Below are positions 1 to 8,565 of a stretch of 64,000 nucleotides of DNA, in pieces. Both the position numbers and the translations under genes were made by a program. The stretch is from Capsulimonas corticalis (lineage in GTDB: Bacteria; Armatimonadota; Armatimonadia; Armatimonadales; Capsulimonadaceae). The stretch is from positions 6,758,001-6,822,000 of the forward strand of contig NZ_AP025739.1 in the NCBI RefSeq assembly GCF_003574315.2, in the 5' to 3' direction. Numbering within the stretch: the stretch's first letter is position 1; every line of letters begins with the position of its first letter. The notes beneath the pieces were generated by a model. The model was not told the origin of the DNA and did not search any database. It saw only the letters and a program-made list of their open reading frames with translations.

Positions 1-1
1 G

Positions 2-871
2 ATCGTCAATCCCAATGTCGATCCGACGTTTTCGTTCATGACGGTGGACAAAGACGGCAAGATCCGCATGGACTGCTCGTCGCCGTACGCGATGGCGAGC
101 CTGATCGGTCTGAAGGACCGCTTCGACATCGCCTTCGGCAATGACCCGGACACCGACCGGCATGGCGTCGTCGCCCCAAGCGTCGGTCTGCTGAATCCGA
201 ACCACTATCTGGCGGTCGCCATCTCTTATCTCTTCCAGAACCGCCCGAACTGGCGCGCGGACGCCGCCGTGGGCAAGACGCTGGTCTCCAGCTCCATGAT
301 CGACCGCGTCGCCGCCGATCTTGGCCGCAGGCTCGCCGAAGTCCCGGTCGGCTTCAAGTGGTTCGTCGACGGCCTTGTCGACGGCAGCTATGGCTTCGGC
401 GGCGAGGAAAGCGCGGGCGCATCCTTCCTGCGCACCGACGGCTCGGTCTGGACCACGGACAAGGACGGGATCATTCTGGATCTGCTCGCCGCCGAGATCA
501 CCGCCAAGACCGGCCGCGATCCCGGCCAGCACTATCAAGATCTGGAAGCCAAATTCGGCAGCCCCGTCTACGAACGCATCGACGCCCCCGCGACGGTTGA
601 GCAGGGCAAGATCCTGGCGAACCTCACCCCGGACAAAGTGACCGCCGACACCCTCGCCGGCGACAAGATCACCGCCAAGCTCACCCGCGCCCCCGGCAAC
701 GACGCGCCCATCGGCGGCCTCAAAGTCGTTACCGACACCGGCTGGTTCGCCGCCCGGCCGTCCGGCACGGAGCCGATCTACAAGATCTACGCGGAGAGCT
801 TCCAGGGCGCGGAGCACTTGAAGGCGATTCAGACCGAAGCGCAGGAGATCGTGACGGCGGCGCTGAAGTAA
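2..871 (+). CDS. pgm: Phosphoglucomutase, C-terminal part (5' end outside window)
   Basis: Interconverts glucose-1-phosphate and glucose-6-phosphate in the cytoplasm, linking glycolysis to glycogen and nucleotide-sugar synthesis. The frame is open from the first base of the window, so the start lies upstream; 289 residues of an enzyme usually about 545 long are visible. The metal- and sugar-binding stretch [11 protein letters not shown], the [11 protein letters not shown] loop and the C-terminal phosphate-binding loop [13 protein letters not shown] are intact, and the order and spacing match the alpha-D-glucose-phosphate-specific Pgm of Enterobacteria closely. It ends normally at a TAA. The next gene on the same strand begins 24 bp later. 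The family call is secure; nothing can be said about the missing N-terminal half with the catalytic serine. Confidence 0.95.
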   Translation: MVNPNVDPTFSFMTVDKDGKIRMDCSSPYAMASLIGLKDRFDIAFGNDPDTDRHGVVAPSVGLLNPNHYLAVAISYLFQNRPNWRADAAVGKTLVSSSMIDRVAADLGRRLAEVPVGFKWFVDGLVDGSYGFGGEESAGASFLRTDGSVWTTDKDGIILDLLAAEITAKTGRDPGQHYQDLEAKFGSPVYERIDAPATVEQGKILANLTPDKVTADTLAGDKITAKLTRAPGNDAPIGGLKVVTDTGWFAARPSGTEPIYKIYAESFQGAEHLKAIQTEAQEIVTAALK

Positions 872-895
872 CGCCCCATCGCCAGAAAGCAAACC

Positions 896-1159
896 ATGAC
901 CATCACATTGATTCATCGCCTTTCTCGCTTCCTCCCCGCCGTCCTCGCAGCCGCCGCGACGGCTGCCCAGGCGCCCGCGCCTGTGGCGCCGCCGGCCAAG
1001 CCCGCCCCCATCCATCTTGCCGCGCCGGCGATCACGGCGACGCCGGCGGCGAGCAATTGTCCGCCGCAGTATGTCGGCCAGTGGATGGACGCGAACCATA
1101 TTCCGCACACGGCCCCGTTCTTCCCGGAACCAATCTCCGCTGAACCGCGCTGCAAGTAG
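896..1159 (+). CDS. Small Pro/Ala-rich exported protein, unknown function
   Basis: An 87-residue reading frame that starts with a basic n-region and a hydrophobic Ala-rich core (LSRFLPAVLAAAATAAQA), which looks like a signal peptide cleaved near residue 26. The mature part is a Pro/Ala-rich linker followed by about 35 residues with two cysteines (NCPPQ and EPRCK) that could form one disulfide. No family is recognised. The 5' leader TCGCCAGAAA..AAACCATG is nearly the same as the leader before the DUF72 gene at 4455, which supports this start. A minus-strand frame overlaps it but has no comparable features. Whether the protein is made is uncertain. Confidence 0.5.
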   Translation: MTITLIHRLSRFLPAVLAAAATAAQAPAPVAPPAKPAPIHLAAPAITATPAASNCPPQYVGQWMDANHIPHTAPFFPEPISAEPRCK

Positions 1160-1228
1160 TGACAATGAGGAAATACGCCGCCCGTCGAGACGCTTCGGCC
1201 AGGCGCGCGGATGGAGAGGGCCGATGAC

Positions 1229-3277
1229 ATGCAGTTCCTAGGACTGGGCAACGGACCGTATCAGACCTTCAGCCATGGACTCTCGAACCCGCGATCGGAT
1301 CTGCTTTCGGGAGTTCGGTATCAGATCGTTCCCAGCATGCGCGGCGTCCCCGCCGCCCAGCTGCGATTGCAGTTCCGTCGCGATGCATCGAGCATCACCA
1401 ATCCCGAGATGACGCTCGCCGTGCTGCTGGACCGGAGCGGGTCGATGAGCGAGGCGTTCGCGGAGGGGCATGTCTATGATGTCGCTCAGGCCATTCTCAC
1501 ACACGTGCTAATGGCGGGGTCCGGATACGATTTGATCTTTTACGACGATCAAATCTCGGACGCGGGACATATCCAGAATAGCGCCGATCTGCGCGGCGCG
1601 ATCCTGCGCAACGGGCCGCGCGGCGGGACGTATGTCACGTCGGCGCTTCGGCATACGATCCAGAAGTATAAGTCCCGCGCGGGCCTTTATATTATCGTCA
1701 TCACCGATGGCGAGTTCGCGGACAAAGCCGATGTGATGCAGTTGGTCACGCAGGAGCTTTTGCCGCAGGTGAAACCGGAGTCGCCCTATGCGTTTCGATT
1801 GCACTTCGTCGGCGCGGGCGAAGGCGTCGATCACGTTTTTCTGAGACAGATGGAGGATGCGGCGACGGGGCAAGGCTCCCCGCTCGTCACGGCCCATCAC
1901 CACGCGCATCTGAGACACAGCCATACCGATATTCTCGCCGAGCTTGATAAGGCGTACGTGGGCGTCGGCGCATCGGCGACGGTCAGTGAAAGCAGCCCAT
2001 CGAGCGAGCCGGCAATCTCGTCGATCATCGATGTGACCACGCGCCGGATCTGGCCCGGAGCCTCTGCCCCATTCGGCTTCCTTCCACGCACCACGACGCT
2101 CGATTTGGAGTATGCGCCCGCGCACGCTCAAAACCTCCCGGTAAAGATCAACTTCACGAGCGCCTTCCATCAGCCTCAAGAAATGACTTTTCAGATTCCG
2201 CTGCCCAAACCCGCCCCGGCTCCCGGTTCGGGCGGCGGCAGCCTGCTGAGCCGGCTCCATTTGCCGTGGAACCGATCGCCCGAGGACGACGCCGCGCGCG
2301 CCGCCCAGCAGCTGGAGCGCGAGCGAGTCGCGGCGCTGGTCAAGAGCAACCATGACGCCGAGCTTCGGCGCCAGTCGAGCGACTTGCAGGCGCTGGCGTC
2401 CGGCGGCCTGCCGATGCAGGCCATCGAACGCTTGAAGGAGATCGGAACCAACGAGGCGTCCGAGATCCTGTTCACCAGCAACCTTGCGCCCGAAGAAGCG
2501 GGACTGCTGCGCCGCGAGGGCTTCCATCCGCGCGGCATCGTCACCGGCAGCGCCGTGTATCACGTTGGGCAGGCGTACGCGTCCAGCCAGGGCGACTGCG
2601 AAGTCACCGTGCTTTCCGAGGCGTACAACGAAGCCTGCCGCCTCGCCGTCGGACGCATGGGGCATGAGCTGAAGATGATCAACGGCCACGGCGTGGTCGG
2701 CGTGCGATTCTCGCTGGTCCGCCATGAATGGGCGGACAAGACCATTGAAGTCCAGGTGATGGGAACGGCGGTCGAGGGGCCGGGCCGTCCGCCCGAGCAG
2801 CCGTGGATGTGCGACCTGTCGGGCCAGGAGTGGTATGCGCTGCGCCGCGCGGGATACGATCCCGTCGCGTTCGTCTGGGGCCACTGCACCTGGTTCCTGC
2901 TCACGACGCAGCAGGACGAGTGGACGCACCGTTCCTGGAACAATGTCGAGATGACGCACTGGAGCGCGGGCCTCAGCAAAGCGCGGACTCGCGCGATGGC
3001 GCATCTGAACAAGCAGGCGTCGGCATACGGCTCCAACGGCGTCGCGGGCGTCAAAATCGAACGGCGGCTCGACGAGATCCGTCTGAGCGGCCCGGGCGAA
3101 GACCCGGCGTACGAACGCGAGCACCACAACATCGTCGTCAGCATCCTGGGCACCGCGATCCGGGCGCGGCCCAACGCGCCGCGCCACGTCACCCCCACCC
3201 TGAACGTTCTTTCCCTGCGCGATGGGCGGCTGACGCCGATCGCGATGGCGACGCCCAAGGACGCCGTTGTCGAATAA
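1229..3277 (+). CDS. von Willebrand factor A protein with two C-terminal YbjQ-like domains
   Basis: About 682 residues, no signal peptide, so probably cytoplasmic. The N-terminal half is a vWA domain with a complete metal-ion-dependent adhesion site: DRSGSMS (residues about 68-74), a downstream GGTYVTSA threonine and the ITDGEF aspartate. A Pro/Gly-rich linker and a charged, Arg/Glu-rich helix (about 350-400) follow. Two copies of the YbjQ/UPF0145 putative heavy-metal-binding fold come next (about 414-517 and 524-645), recognisable by LFTSNL, GxxxYHVG and VVGVR..MGTAV. The start at 1229 is preferred over ATG 1211 because GGAGAGGG lies 8 bp upstream of it. It is followed 47 bp downstream by a second YbjQ-domain gene, which suggests one transcript. 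vWA plus YbjQ in one chain is unusual; function is unknown. Confidence 0.85.
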   Translation: MQFLGLGNGPYQTFSHGLSNPRSDLLSGVRYQIVPSMRGVPAAQLRLQFRRDASSITNPEMTLAVLLDRSGSMSEAFAEGHVYDVAQAILTHVLMAGSGYDLIFYDDQISDAGHIQNSADLRGAILRNGPRGGTYVTSALRHTIQKYKSRAGLYIIVITDGEFADKADVMQLVTQELLPQVKPESPYAFRLHFVGAGEGVDHVFLRQMEDAATGQGSPLVTAHHHAHLRHSHTDILAELDKAYVGVGASATVSESSPSSEPAISSIIDVTTRRIWPGASAPFGFLPRTTTLDLEYAPAHAQNLPVKINFTSAFHQPQEMTFQIPLPKPAPAPGSGGGSLLSRLHLPWNRSPEDDAARAAQQLERERVAALVKSNHDAELRRQSSDLQALASGGLPMQAIERLKEIGTNEASEILFTSNLAPEEAGLLRREGFHPRGIVTGSAVYHVGQAYASSQGDCEVTVLSEAYNEACRLAVGRMGHELKMINGHGVVGVRFSLVRHEWADKTIEVQVMGTAVEGPGRPPEQPWMCDLSGQEWYALRRAGYDPVAFVWGHCTWFLLTTQQDEWTHRSWNNVEMTHWSAGLSKARTRAMAHLNKQASAYGSNGVAGVKIERRLDEIRLSGPGEDPAYEREHHNIVVSILGTAIRARPNAPRHVTPTLNVLSLRDGRLTPIAMATPKDAVVE

Positions 3278-3324
3278 CGAAGCCCGTTTGAGAACTCAAA
3301 TGACGCCGGAACTCTGAGGAAAAT

Positions 3325-4164
3325 ATGGTACTCGATCCACAAAACACGAACGACCCGAAGATCACCGCGATCCCGCAGCACGCAACGGAGCGCCTCGTCG
3401 AGATGCGCGGCAGCAGCGAATCGCGCACGCTCTTCACGAGCGACCTCTCGACGAGCGAGTTCCTGCTGGTCAAGGAAGCCGGCTTCGATCCCGTTGGCCT
3501 GGTCGTCGGCAGCTCGATCTACCACGTCGGGTATCAGCAGTCGGCCTGGTCGAAAAATCAAGAGATGACGGTGCTCACCCAGGCCATGTACCACGCCCGC
3601 GAGCTGGCGATGGACCGCATGGAGGAAGAAGCGCACCAGCTTGGCGCGGACGGCGTGGTCGGCGTCCGCCTGGAAGTCAACCACAAGGAGTGGGGCAACC
3701 ACATCGCCGAATTCGTCGCCATCGGCACCGCCGTCGTACACCGGGGCGATAAGAACCGCTTCAAAAACAAGCGCGGCCGCCCATTCACCTCCGACCTTTC
3801 CGGCCAGGACTTCTACGTCCTGCTCCGCTCCGGCTACCGCCCGCTGGGCCTGGTCATGGGCAACTGCGTCTACCACGTCGCCATCCAGTCCTTCGGCTCC
3901 TTTATGCGTAACTTCACCCAGAACGCCGAGCTGACTCAGTACACCCAGGCGATGTACGACAGCCGCGAGCTGGCGATGGAGCGCATGCAAAAGGAAGCGG
4001 AAGAGCTGGGCGCCAAAGGCATCGTCGGCGCCAACATCCACGAACGCACCCACGCCTGGGGCGCCCACGTGATCGAATTCTTCGCCATCGGCACCGCCGT
4101 CGAGGAAACCAGCAGCGACCACGTGATCGAGCCCCCGACGATCGTACTGCCGCTGATTAGTTAG
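3325..4164 (+). CDS. Tandem YbjQ/UPF0145-like domain protein
   Basis: A 279-residue soluble protein composed of two complete YbjQ-like domains, roughly residues 35-140 and 153-262. Both show LFTSDLS/FTSDLS openings, a G-x-x-Y-H-V strand, the helical segment QAMYxxRELAMxRMxxEA and the closing VxFxAIGTAV strand, so they are recent duplicates of each other and close relatives of the two domains in the preceding vWA gene. YbjQ-family proteins form pentamers in known structures and are annotated as putative heavy-metal binding, but no function is established. SD GAGGAAAAT lies before the ATG. Likely co-transcribed with the vWA gene, giving four domains of one family in one operon. Confidence 0.85.
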   Translation: MVLDPQNTNDPKITAIPQHATERLVEMRGSSESRTLFTSDLSTSEFLLVKEAGFDPVGLVVGSSIYHVGYQQSAWSKNQEMTVLTQAMYHARELAMDRMEEEAHQLGADGVVGVRLEVNHKEWGNHIAEFVAIGTAVVHRGDKNRFKNKRGRPFTSDLSGQDFYVLLRSGYRPLGLVMGNCVYHVAIQSFGSFMRNFTQNAELTQYTQAMYDSRELAMERMQKEAEELGAKGIVGANIHERTHAWGAHVIEFFAIGTAVEETSSDHVIEPPTIVLPLIS

Positions 4165-4188
4165 GAGATGACGCGCCGCTATATAGTG

Positions 4189-4357
4189 CTGGCGGTTAAA
4201 ACCGCGCCTGCCAGAGCGCAGAAACCCACCTACGTGGGTTACATGGTTCTAACCGATACTGCCTTATAACTCGCCCATGTTAGGCGGTATCGTAAAGGAT
4301 AATGTAGTCCCCGAAGGGGGACTTCTGCGCTCTGGCAGGCGCGGTTTTAACCGCCAG
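4189..4357. repeat. Branched palindromic element: 35-bp inverted repeat enclosing three hairpins
   Basis: Arms 4189-4223 and 4323-4357 are perfectly complementary over 35 bp. The 99-nt interior is itself almost fully folded: 4224-4229/4234-4239 (CTAC loop), 4254-4263/4283-4292 (10 bp with one G-U pair and a nested TAAC/GTTA pairing), and 4306-4312/4317-4323 (7 bp, GAAG loop, sharing its last base with the outer stem). The predicted shape is a closing stem with a multiway junction. It lies between the YbjQ gene and the DUF72 gene. It has no T-tract, so it is not a standard terminator. It may be a MITE-like DNA repeat or a structured RNA; I see no second copy in the window. Confidence 0.8.
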
Positions 4358-4454
4358 CCAGATCAGGCAAATGGCGTCATTAATTTGACAAACGGCATAA
4401 ACCTCCTGCCCGTTTGCCAATTTAACAACGCGCGGAAATCGCCAGAAAAAAACC

Positions 4455-5183
4455 ATGTCCATCCACATCGGCACATCTGGCTGGAGTTACGATCACTGGC
4501 GGGGCGTCCTTTACCCGGAGGGCTCACCGGCGAGCAAGCGTCTGGCGTATTATGTCGAGCGCTTCCAAACCGTCGAAGTCAACAGCAGTTACTATCACTG
4601 GCCGCGCGACACGACATTCGCGGGGTGGCGGGATAAAGTCCCGCCGGGTTTTGTAATGACGATCAAGGCGCCGCGTGGGCTGACGCACGCCGCGAGGCTG
4701 AAGTCTCCCGAGGTTTGGCTGGAACGGATCGAACAGGGATTGCGCGAACTGGGCGATAAGCGCGGGCCGCTCTTGGTGCAGCTGCCGCCGGACATGGAGA
4801 TCGATCTGCCGCGTCTGGCGTACTTTCTGGAGCGCACGCCCAAGGGTCTCCGCGTCTGCGTCGAGTTCCGCCACCCGAGCTGGAACACGAATGAGGCGTT
4901 CGCGCTGCTGGAGCGGTATGGCGCGGCTTACTGCGTCATGAGCGGCGCGCATCTGCCGTGCATCCTGCGCGCCACGGCAATGTTTGCCTACGTTCGGCTG
5001 CACGGGCCGGATCAGGAATATCTGTACGGCGGGTCGTACTCCGATCGAGATCTGCGCTGGTGGGCCGACCGGATCCGCGAATGGGCGGAGGGCGGTCTGG
5101 ATGTTTATGCTTATTTCAACAACGACGGCGGCGGCAACGCGGTGCGCAATGCGGAAACGCTCAAAGCGATCCTGCATACATAA
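4455..5183 (+). CDS. DUF72 (YecE-like) family protein
   Basis: A 242-residue TIM-barrel protein of the DUF72 family. It begins with the family signature IGTSGWSYDHWRG and continues with FQTVEVNSSYYHWP, FVMTIKAPRG, LLVQLPP, VEFRHPSW, YVRLHG and YAYFNND, all in the expected order and over the full family length of about 240-290. No catalytic function has been established for the family. No signal peptide. The start is ATG 4455 behind an A-rich leader rather than a strong SD. The downstream ankyrin gene starts inside its last 35 bp, suggesting translational coupling. Confidence 0.9.
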   Translation: MSIHIGTSGWSYDHWRGVLYPEGSPASKRLAYYVERFQTVEVNSSYYHWPRDTTFAGWRDKVPPGFVMTIKAPRGLTHAARLKSPEVWLERIEQGLRELGDKRGPLLVQLPPDMEIDLPRLAYFLERTPKGLRVCVEFRHPSWNTNEAFALLERYGAAYCVMSGAHLPCILRATAMFAYVRLHGPDQEYLYGGSYSDRDLRWWADRIREWAEGGLDVYAYFNNDGGGNAVRNAETLKAILHT

Positions 5184-6132
5184 GCCATTTTTTGGGACGG
5201 CGCGCGCGTTCGCTTCGCTGCTTCTCCTGCTCGGCGCGCCCCTCGCGTCACACGCGTTGACGCCGCTCACCACGACCGTCGCGGCGCTGCACGACGCCGT
5301 CAAACGAGGCGACGACGTCAAGGTCAAAGCGCTGCTGGACGGCGGCGTGGATGTCAACGCCGGCGCGGCGTCGGGCGTGACGCCGCTGATCTGGGCGGCG
5401 ATCATGGACCGCCCCTCAACGGCGGCGCTCCTGCTGTCGCGCGGCGCGAATGTCAACGACGCCATCCCCGCCGGGCACTACGACGCCGGCCTGACCGCGC
5501 TGATCGCCGCCGCCAACGGGCGCAACAATATCTACTCGGGCGCGATCGAGCCCCCGGCCCCCGCCGAATACGGCGGCGCCGACGTCGCCCAGCGGCGTCT
5601 CCACAACGTCGCCGTGCGCGAATGGCGCATGCGCGCCGCAAATTGGCGCTCAGGATACGCCGCGCTCGTCAAACTCCTGGTCGCGCACAAAGCCAATGTC
5701 AACGCGCAGATGGCGCTCGGCACAACCGCCATCGACTCCGCCGCAACCGCCGGCGACACACAAACCGTCCGCTTCCTCATAAACCACGGCGCTCGGTTAG
5801 ACTTGCCGTCCCACGAAACCGATATCCTCGGAACCGCGCACGACGCCACGAACGGCTACTATGCCCTCGTCGGCGCCATCTACGAAGACAAGCATAACCC
5901 CAAATTGGTCGAACTTTTATTGGCCCACGGCGCCAGCCCCAACTCCGCCTCCCCCAGCGAAATGACTCCCCTCGGCGCGGCCGCCGCCAGCGGCGACACC
6001 GCCGTCATCCGGCTTCTTCTTGAGCACGGCGCCCGCCCAGACGATAAAGACTATTATGGACGCGCCGCGCTCTCGTACGTTGGCGCTTATCCCAAAGCTG
6101 CCGCGCTGCTAAAAAATACGCTGTCCCGCTAA
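5149..6132 (+). CDS. Exported ankyrin-repeat protein
   Basis: About 327 residues. The start at ATG 5149 overlaps the end of the DUF72 gene by 35 bp and gives a textbook signal peptide: a basic n-region (MRKRSKR), the hydrophobic run FASLLLLLGAPLA and a SHA-like cleavage site near residue 36. Starting later would remove it. The rest is a series of ankyrin units (ALHDAVKRGDDVKVKALLDGG, VTPLIWAAIMDRPSTAALLLSRG, YAALVKLLVAHKANVN, LVELLLAHGASPN, VIRLLLEHGARPDDKD) interrupted by a longer Ala/Arg-rich insert around 125-170. Ankyrin repeats mediate protein-protein contacts; here presumably in the periplasm or outside. No partner is evident. Confidence 0.85.
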   Translation: MRKRSKRSCIHKPFFGTARAFASLLLLLGAPLASHALTPLTTTVAALHDAVKRGDDVKVKALLDGGVDVNAGAASGVTPLIWAAIMDRPSTAALLLSRGANVNDAIPAGHYDAGLTALIAAANGRNNIYSGAIEPPAPAEYGGADVAQRRLHNVAVREWRMRAANWRSGYAALVKLLVAHKANVNAQMALGTTAIDSAATAGDTQTVRFLINHGARLDLPSHETDILGTAHDATNGYYALVGAIYEDKHNPKLVELLLAHGASPNSASPSEMTPLGAAAASGDTAVIRLLLEHGARPDDKDYYGRAALSYVGAYPKAAALLKNTLSR

Positions 6133-6456
6133 CACGGAAACCAAAGACGAACAGGCGAGCAACTGTCTCGATGGATTGCGGAGTATCGACGCGTCCTTTG
6201 ATAATCGCGTAAGCCGTATTTCAATCGCACTGGGAATGTGTCAAATTTTGGTACAATTAATTTCACATTGCAGCAATTATGAGAGACCTGCGGCCTCCCA
6301 GTCACGCCAATGAACACGCCGGCCCCTGCTCGGAAGACGACAAGACGCCCCGTCTGGCGGATAGTTCTGACGCGCGTGATAAATTCTGAAAATATTTTTT
6401 TGTCGGCCCAACTTTTGCGCGCTGGGACGCGATCAGCAATACAGAGGCATAATGCA
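6133..6456. other. Intergenic stretch before pilin-like gene
   Basis: 324 bp without a credible gene. The centre (about 6235-6280) and the end (6370-6420) are AT-rich compared with the surroundings. TACAAT at 6252-6257 could be a -10 element but I find no matching -35. An open frame runs through part of it in phase with the following gene, but the prepilin leader begins only at 6457, so that upstream frame is not part of the protein. Confidence 0.4.
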
Positions 6457-7371
6457 ATGATCCGAAAATCGGCGAGAATCGCCGGGTTTACATTGATTGA
6501 ACTGCTGGTTGTGATCGCCGTGATCAGCTTGCTCGCGGCGATGCTGTTCCCTGTCTTTGCGAGCGCCCGAGAGAAAGCGCGGCAGGCAAGCTGCGCCTCC
6601 AATGAGCGCCAGATCGGCCTGGCGATCCTGCAATACGCGCAGGACGAGGACGAGCGCCTTCCCAACGGCATCAGCAATGGGACGTCATTTTGGTGCGGCG
6701 AGGGCTGGGCCGGACAGTGCGGCGCGTATCTCAAGAGCCCGGACCTTTTGCGCTGCCCGGACGATCCGACTGCCGGGCGCGCGCCGGCGAATTTTGTGGT
6801 TTCCTATGGCTACAATATCAATCTGGCGGAGCCGTCGGACGATCAGGCGCCGACAACGCAGACCTATTTCAATGGGTCCCCTCCTCCGGGCCGCACCCTG
6901 GCCACGCTCAACGCGCCGTCCCGAACGGTCATGCTCTTTGAAGTGTCGGGCGTGACGGCGAATGTCCGGGACAGCCGCGAGGGTATCGAATGGGGCGGCG
7001 TGAGCGGAGAGTTTCTGTCCGCCTCGAGCAGCGGTCTGGACAACCGTCTCTACGCGCGCAAAGATGTGACGACGGATGTCGACAATCGCTACGCCACCGG
7101 TATGATGGGGGGACGGACGCCTCAGCCCAACGGCCAGTTCCAGCCTTCGTTCGGACGCCATATCTACGGCTCGAACTTCCTGCTGGCGGACGGGCATGTG
7201 AAGTGGCTGCGCGGCGCGAACGTCTCGTCCGGCCTCGACGCCCCGCAGTCCAATTGCCGCCAAGGGAATATCCCGGCCTTATCCGGATGCGACGGCACGG
7301 ATCAGCCTTTTAACGCCGCCGGCACCGAGACGGACGCTCCGGATGTCACCGCAACGTTCAGCACGGAATAA
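6457..7371 (+). CDS. Prepilin-type protein with C-terminal pilin-like domain (DUF1559-like)
   Basis: About 304 residues. Starting at ATG 6457 places a prepilin leader at the very N-terminus: [10 protein letters not shown] followed by [20 protein letters not shown], i.e. cleavage after Gly and methylation of Phe by PilD-type peptidase, with Glu at +5. The segment [20 protein letters not shown] and [13 protein letters not shown] is typical of the large pseudopilin families of Armatimonadota and Planctomycetota. The C-terminal part carries [19 protein letters not shown], the H-x9-DG style motif of that group. SD GAGG is 9 bp upstream. These proteins are thought to be exported by a type II secretion/type IV pilus-like machine; the specific role is unknown. 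The lone GspF/PilC gene at 48095 could serve it. Confidence 0.88.
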   Translation: MIRKSARIAGFTLIELLVVIAVISLLAAMLFPVFASAREKARQASCASNERQIGLAILQYAQDEDERLPNGISNGTSFWCGEGWAGQCGAYLKSPDLLRCPDDPTAGRAPANFVVSYGYNINLAEPSDDQAPTTQTYFNGSPPPGRTLATLNAPSRTVMLFEVSGVTANVRDSREGIEWGGVSGEFLSASSSGLDNRLYARKDVTTDVDNRYATGMMGGRTPQPNGQFQPSFGRHIYGSNFLLADGHVKWLRGANVSSGLDAPQSNCRQGNIPALSGCDGTDQPFNAAGTETDAPDVTATFSTE

Positions 7372-7512
7372 CGCCCACAAATTTCCCTGAGAAACTTTTT
7401 CAATAAATTTTCCTCGCGGAGAGTTTCATCCCAACTTTTGCCCTCAAACACGCGATCTTGATAGTATAAGACTGCGGCAAGCATTTCCATTTTAAAGAAA
7501 GATCAGGCGGCG

Positions 7513-8088
7513 TTGAACTTGTGGCGGCCAACCGGACGTCGCCCGCAAGGCGGCGAGGAAGAGAACCTGATCGCGGCGGCGCAGCGCGGAGATCGGCGGG
7601 CGTTCGACACGCTCGTTCGCAACTATCGGCCGCTGCTGCGCGGTCTGCTGACTCGCCGCGTGACAAGCGCGGAGGCCGTCGACGACATCTTGCAGGAGAC
7701 GTGGATGGCCGCCTGGACGAAACTGCCCGATTACACACACCGCGCCCGGTTCAAAGCCTGGCTGTTCGGCATCGCGGTCCATAAGATCGGCGACCACCAT
7801 CGATCGCGCATGAAGTCGATGGCCGAACAGATCACGCCGGAGATCGAGCGAACCATGACGACGCAGGACGATCCTTACGCCGCCGTGGACATGAAGGAAG
7901 CGCTGAACTCCGTTCTCTGCCAGCTTCCGGACGCACAACGGGAGGTGATTGAACTTTATTACTACGCGGGACTAACGCTGCCGGAAATTGCCGAGACACT
8001 GGAGCGCAATCAAAATACGGTCAAGTATCAGTTCTATCGAGCGCATGGAGTTGTCGCCGCCGGCTTAGGGATGGCGAACGCGCTTTAA
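7513..8088 (+). CDS. ECF-type RNA polymerase sigma factor
   Basis: A 191-residue sigma-70 family protein of ECF size. Region 2 spans about 20-85 (AFDTLVRNYRPLLRGLL, DDILQETWMAAWTKL, FKAWLFGIAVHKIGDHHR) and region 4 about 130-180 (LPDAQREVIELYYYAGLTLPEIAETLERNQNTVKYQFYRA). No region 3, as expected for ECF factors. The start is taken as TTG 7513 with AGGCGG just upstream; TTG 7519 is an alternative. The next gene, 38 bp downstream, resembles a membrane anti-sigma factor, and the gene after that encodes a surface protein, so the pair probably controls a cell-envelope regulon. The target promoter sequence cannot be read from the window. Confidence 0.9.
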   Translation: MNLWRPTGRRPQGGEEENLIAAAQRGDRRAFDTLVRNYRPLLRGLLTRRVTSAEAVDDILQETWMAAWTKLPDYTHRARFKAWLFGIAVHKIGDHHRSRMKSMAEQITPEIERTMTTQDDPYAAVDMKEALNSVLCQLPDAQREVIELYYYAGLTLPEIAETLERNQNTVKYQFYRAHGVVAAGLGMANAL

Positions 8089-8126
8089 AAGATCGGTTTG
8101 ATCACGTCTTGCGAAGATAAGTCATT

Positions 8127-8519
8127 ATGTTTCATACCACGGACCAGGACCTTTTGTTACTCGTACACGGCGAACTGAACGTTTGGCGGAGGATCGCGGC
8201 TCAGGCGCACCTTGCGGTATGCCCAAGCTGCCAGACTCGACTGGCGAAGCTCGTCGGCGCATCCCGGCTTCTCGCCGACGCCGTACGCGGCGCCGACCTC
8301 CCGCGCTGGTCGCTGCCGGCGCCTCAGGAAGCCCTCACCGCAGCGCGCGCCGCGTCGGCCTGGCGACTGGCGGCCCTTTTGATCATCGTCATCACGATGC
8401 TGAATATCACGACTGGGATCATTCGCTCTTCCCAGAGATTCGCGGGACAAACCGTCTCGCCTCAGGCGCAGCCTTCCGGCGGCTGCCGCCCCGATCTTCA
8501 CAATGACAAATGCCGATAA
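8127..8519 (+). CDS. Putative membrane anti-sigma factor with zinc-finger motif
   Basis: 130 residues. The N-terminal part contains H-x3-C-x2-C (AHLAVCPSCQTRL, residues about 28-40), the ZAS anti-sigma zinc motif, preceded by a helix (DQDLLLLVHGELN) of the kind that contacts sigma factor. A single transmembrane helix (WRLAALLIIVITMLNITTGI, about 80-100) leaves a short C-terminal tail of about 30 residues outside. Its position 38 bp behind the ECF sigma gene is the usual arrangement. The tail is too short for a sensor domain, so signal input probably comes through the membrane or by proteolysis; this is inference. Confidence 0.75.
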   Translation: MFHTTDQDLLLLVHGELNVWRRIAAQAHLAVCPSCQTRLAKLVGASRLLADAVRGADLPRWSLPAPQEALTAARAASAWRLAALLIIVITMLNITTGIIRSSQRFAGQTVSPQAQPSGGCRPDLHNDKCR

Positions 8520-8565
8520 AATAATCCAGCTGTAACATTCTCAAATCCATCAGGAGATATGAAAA

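Noticed and set aside
1508..3187. Long minus-strand open frame of 559 codons opposite the vWA gene
   Set aside because: Arg/Val-rich composition with no family signature, exactly antisense to a gene with clear vWA and YbjQ motifs. High G+C makes such shadow frames common.
2560..4122. Minus-strand open frame of 520 codons over both YbjQ genes
   Set aside because: No motifs, and it covers two genes whose plus-strand translation has repeated conserved domains.
7302..7490. Short minus-strand frame between the pilin-like and sigma genes
   Set aside because: It overlaps the pilin-like 3' end, has no SD and no recognisable features.
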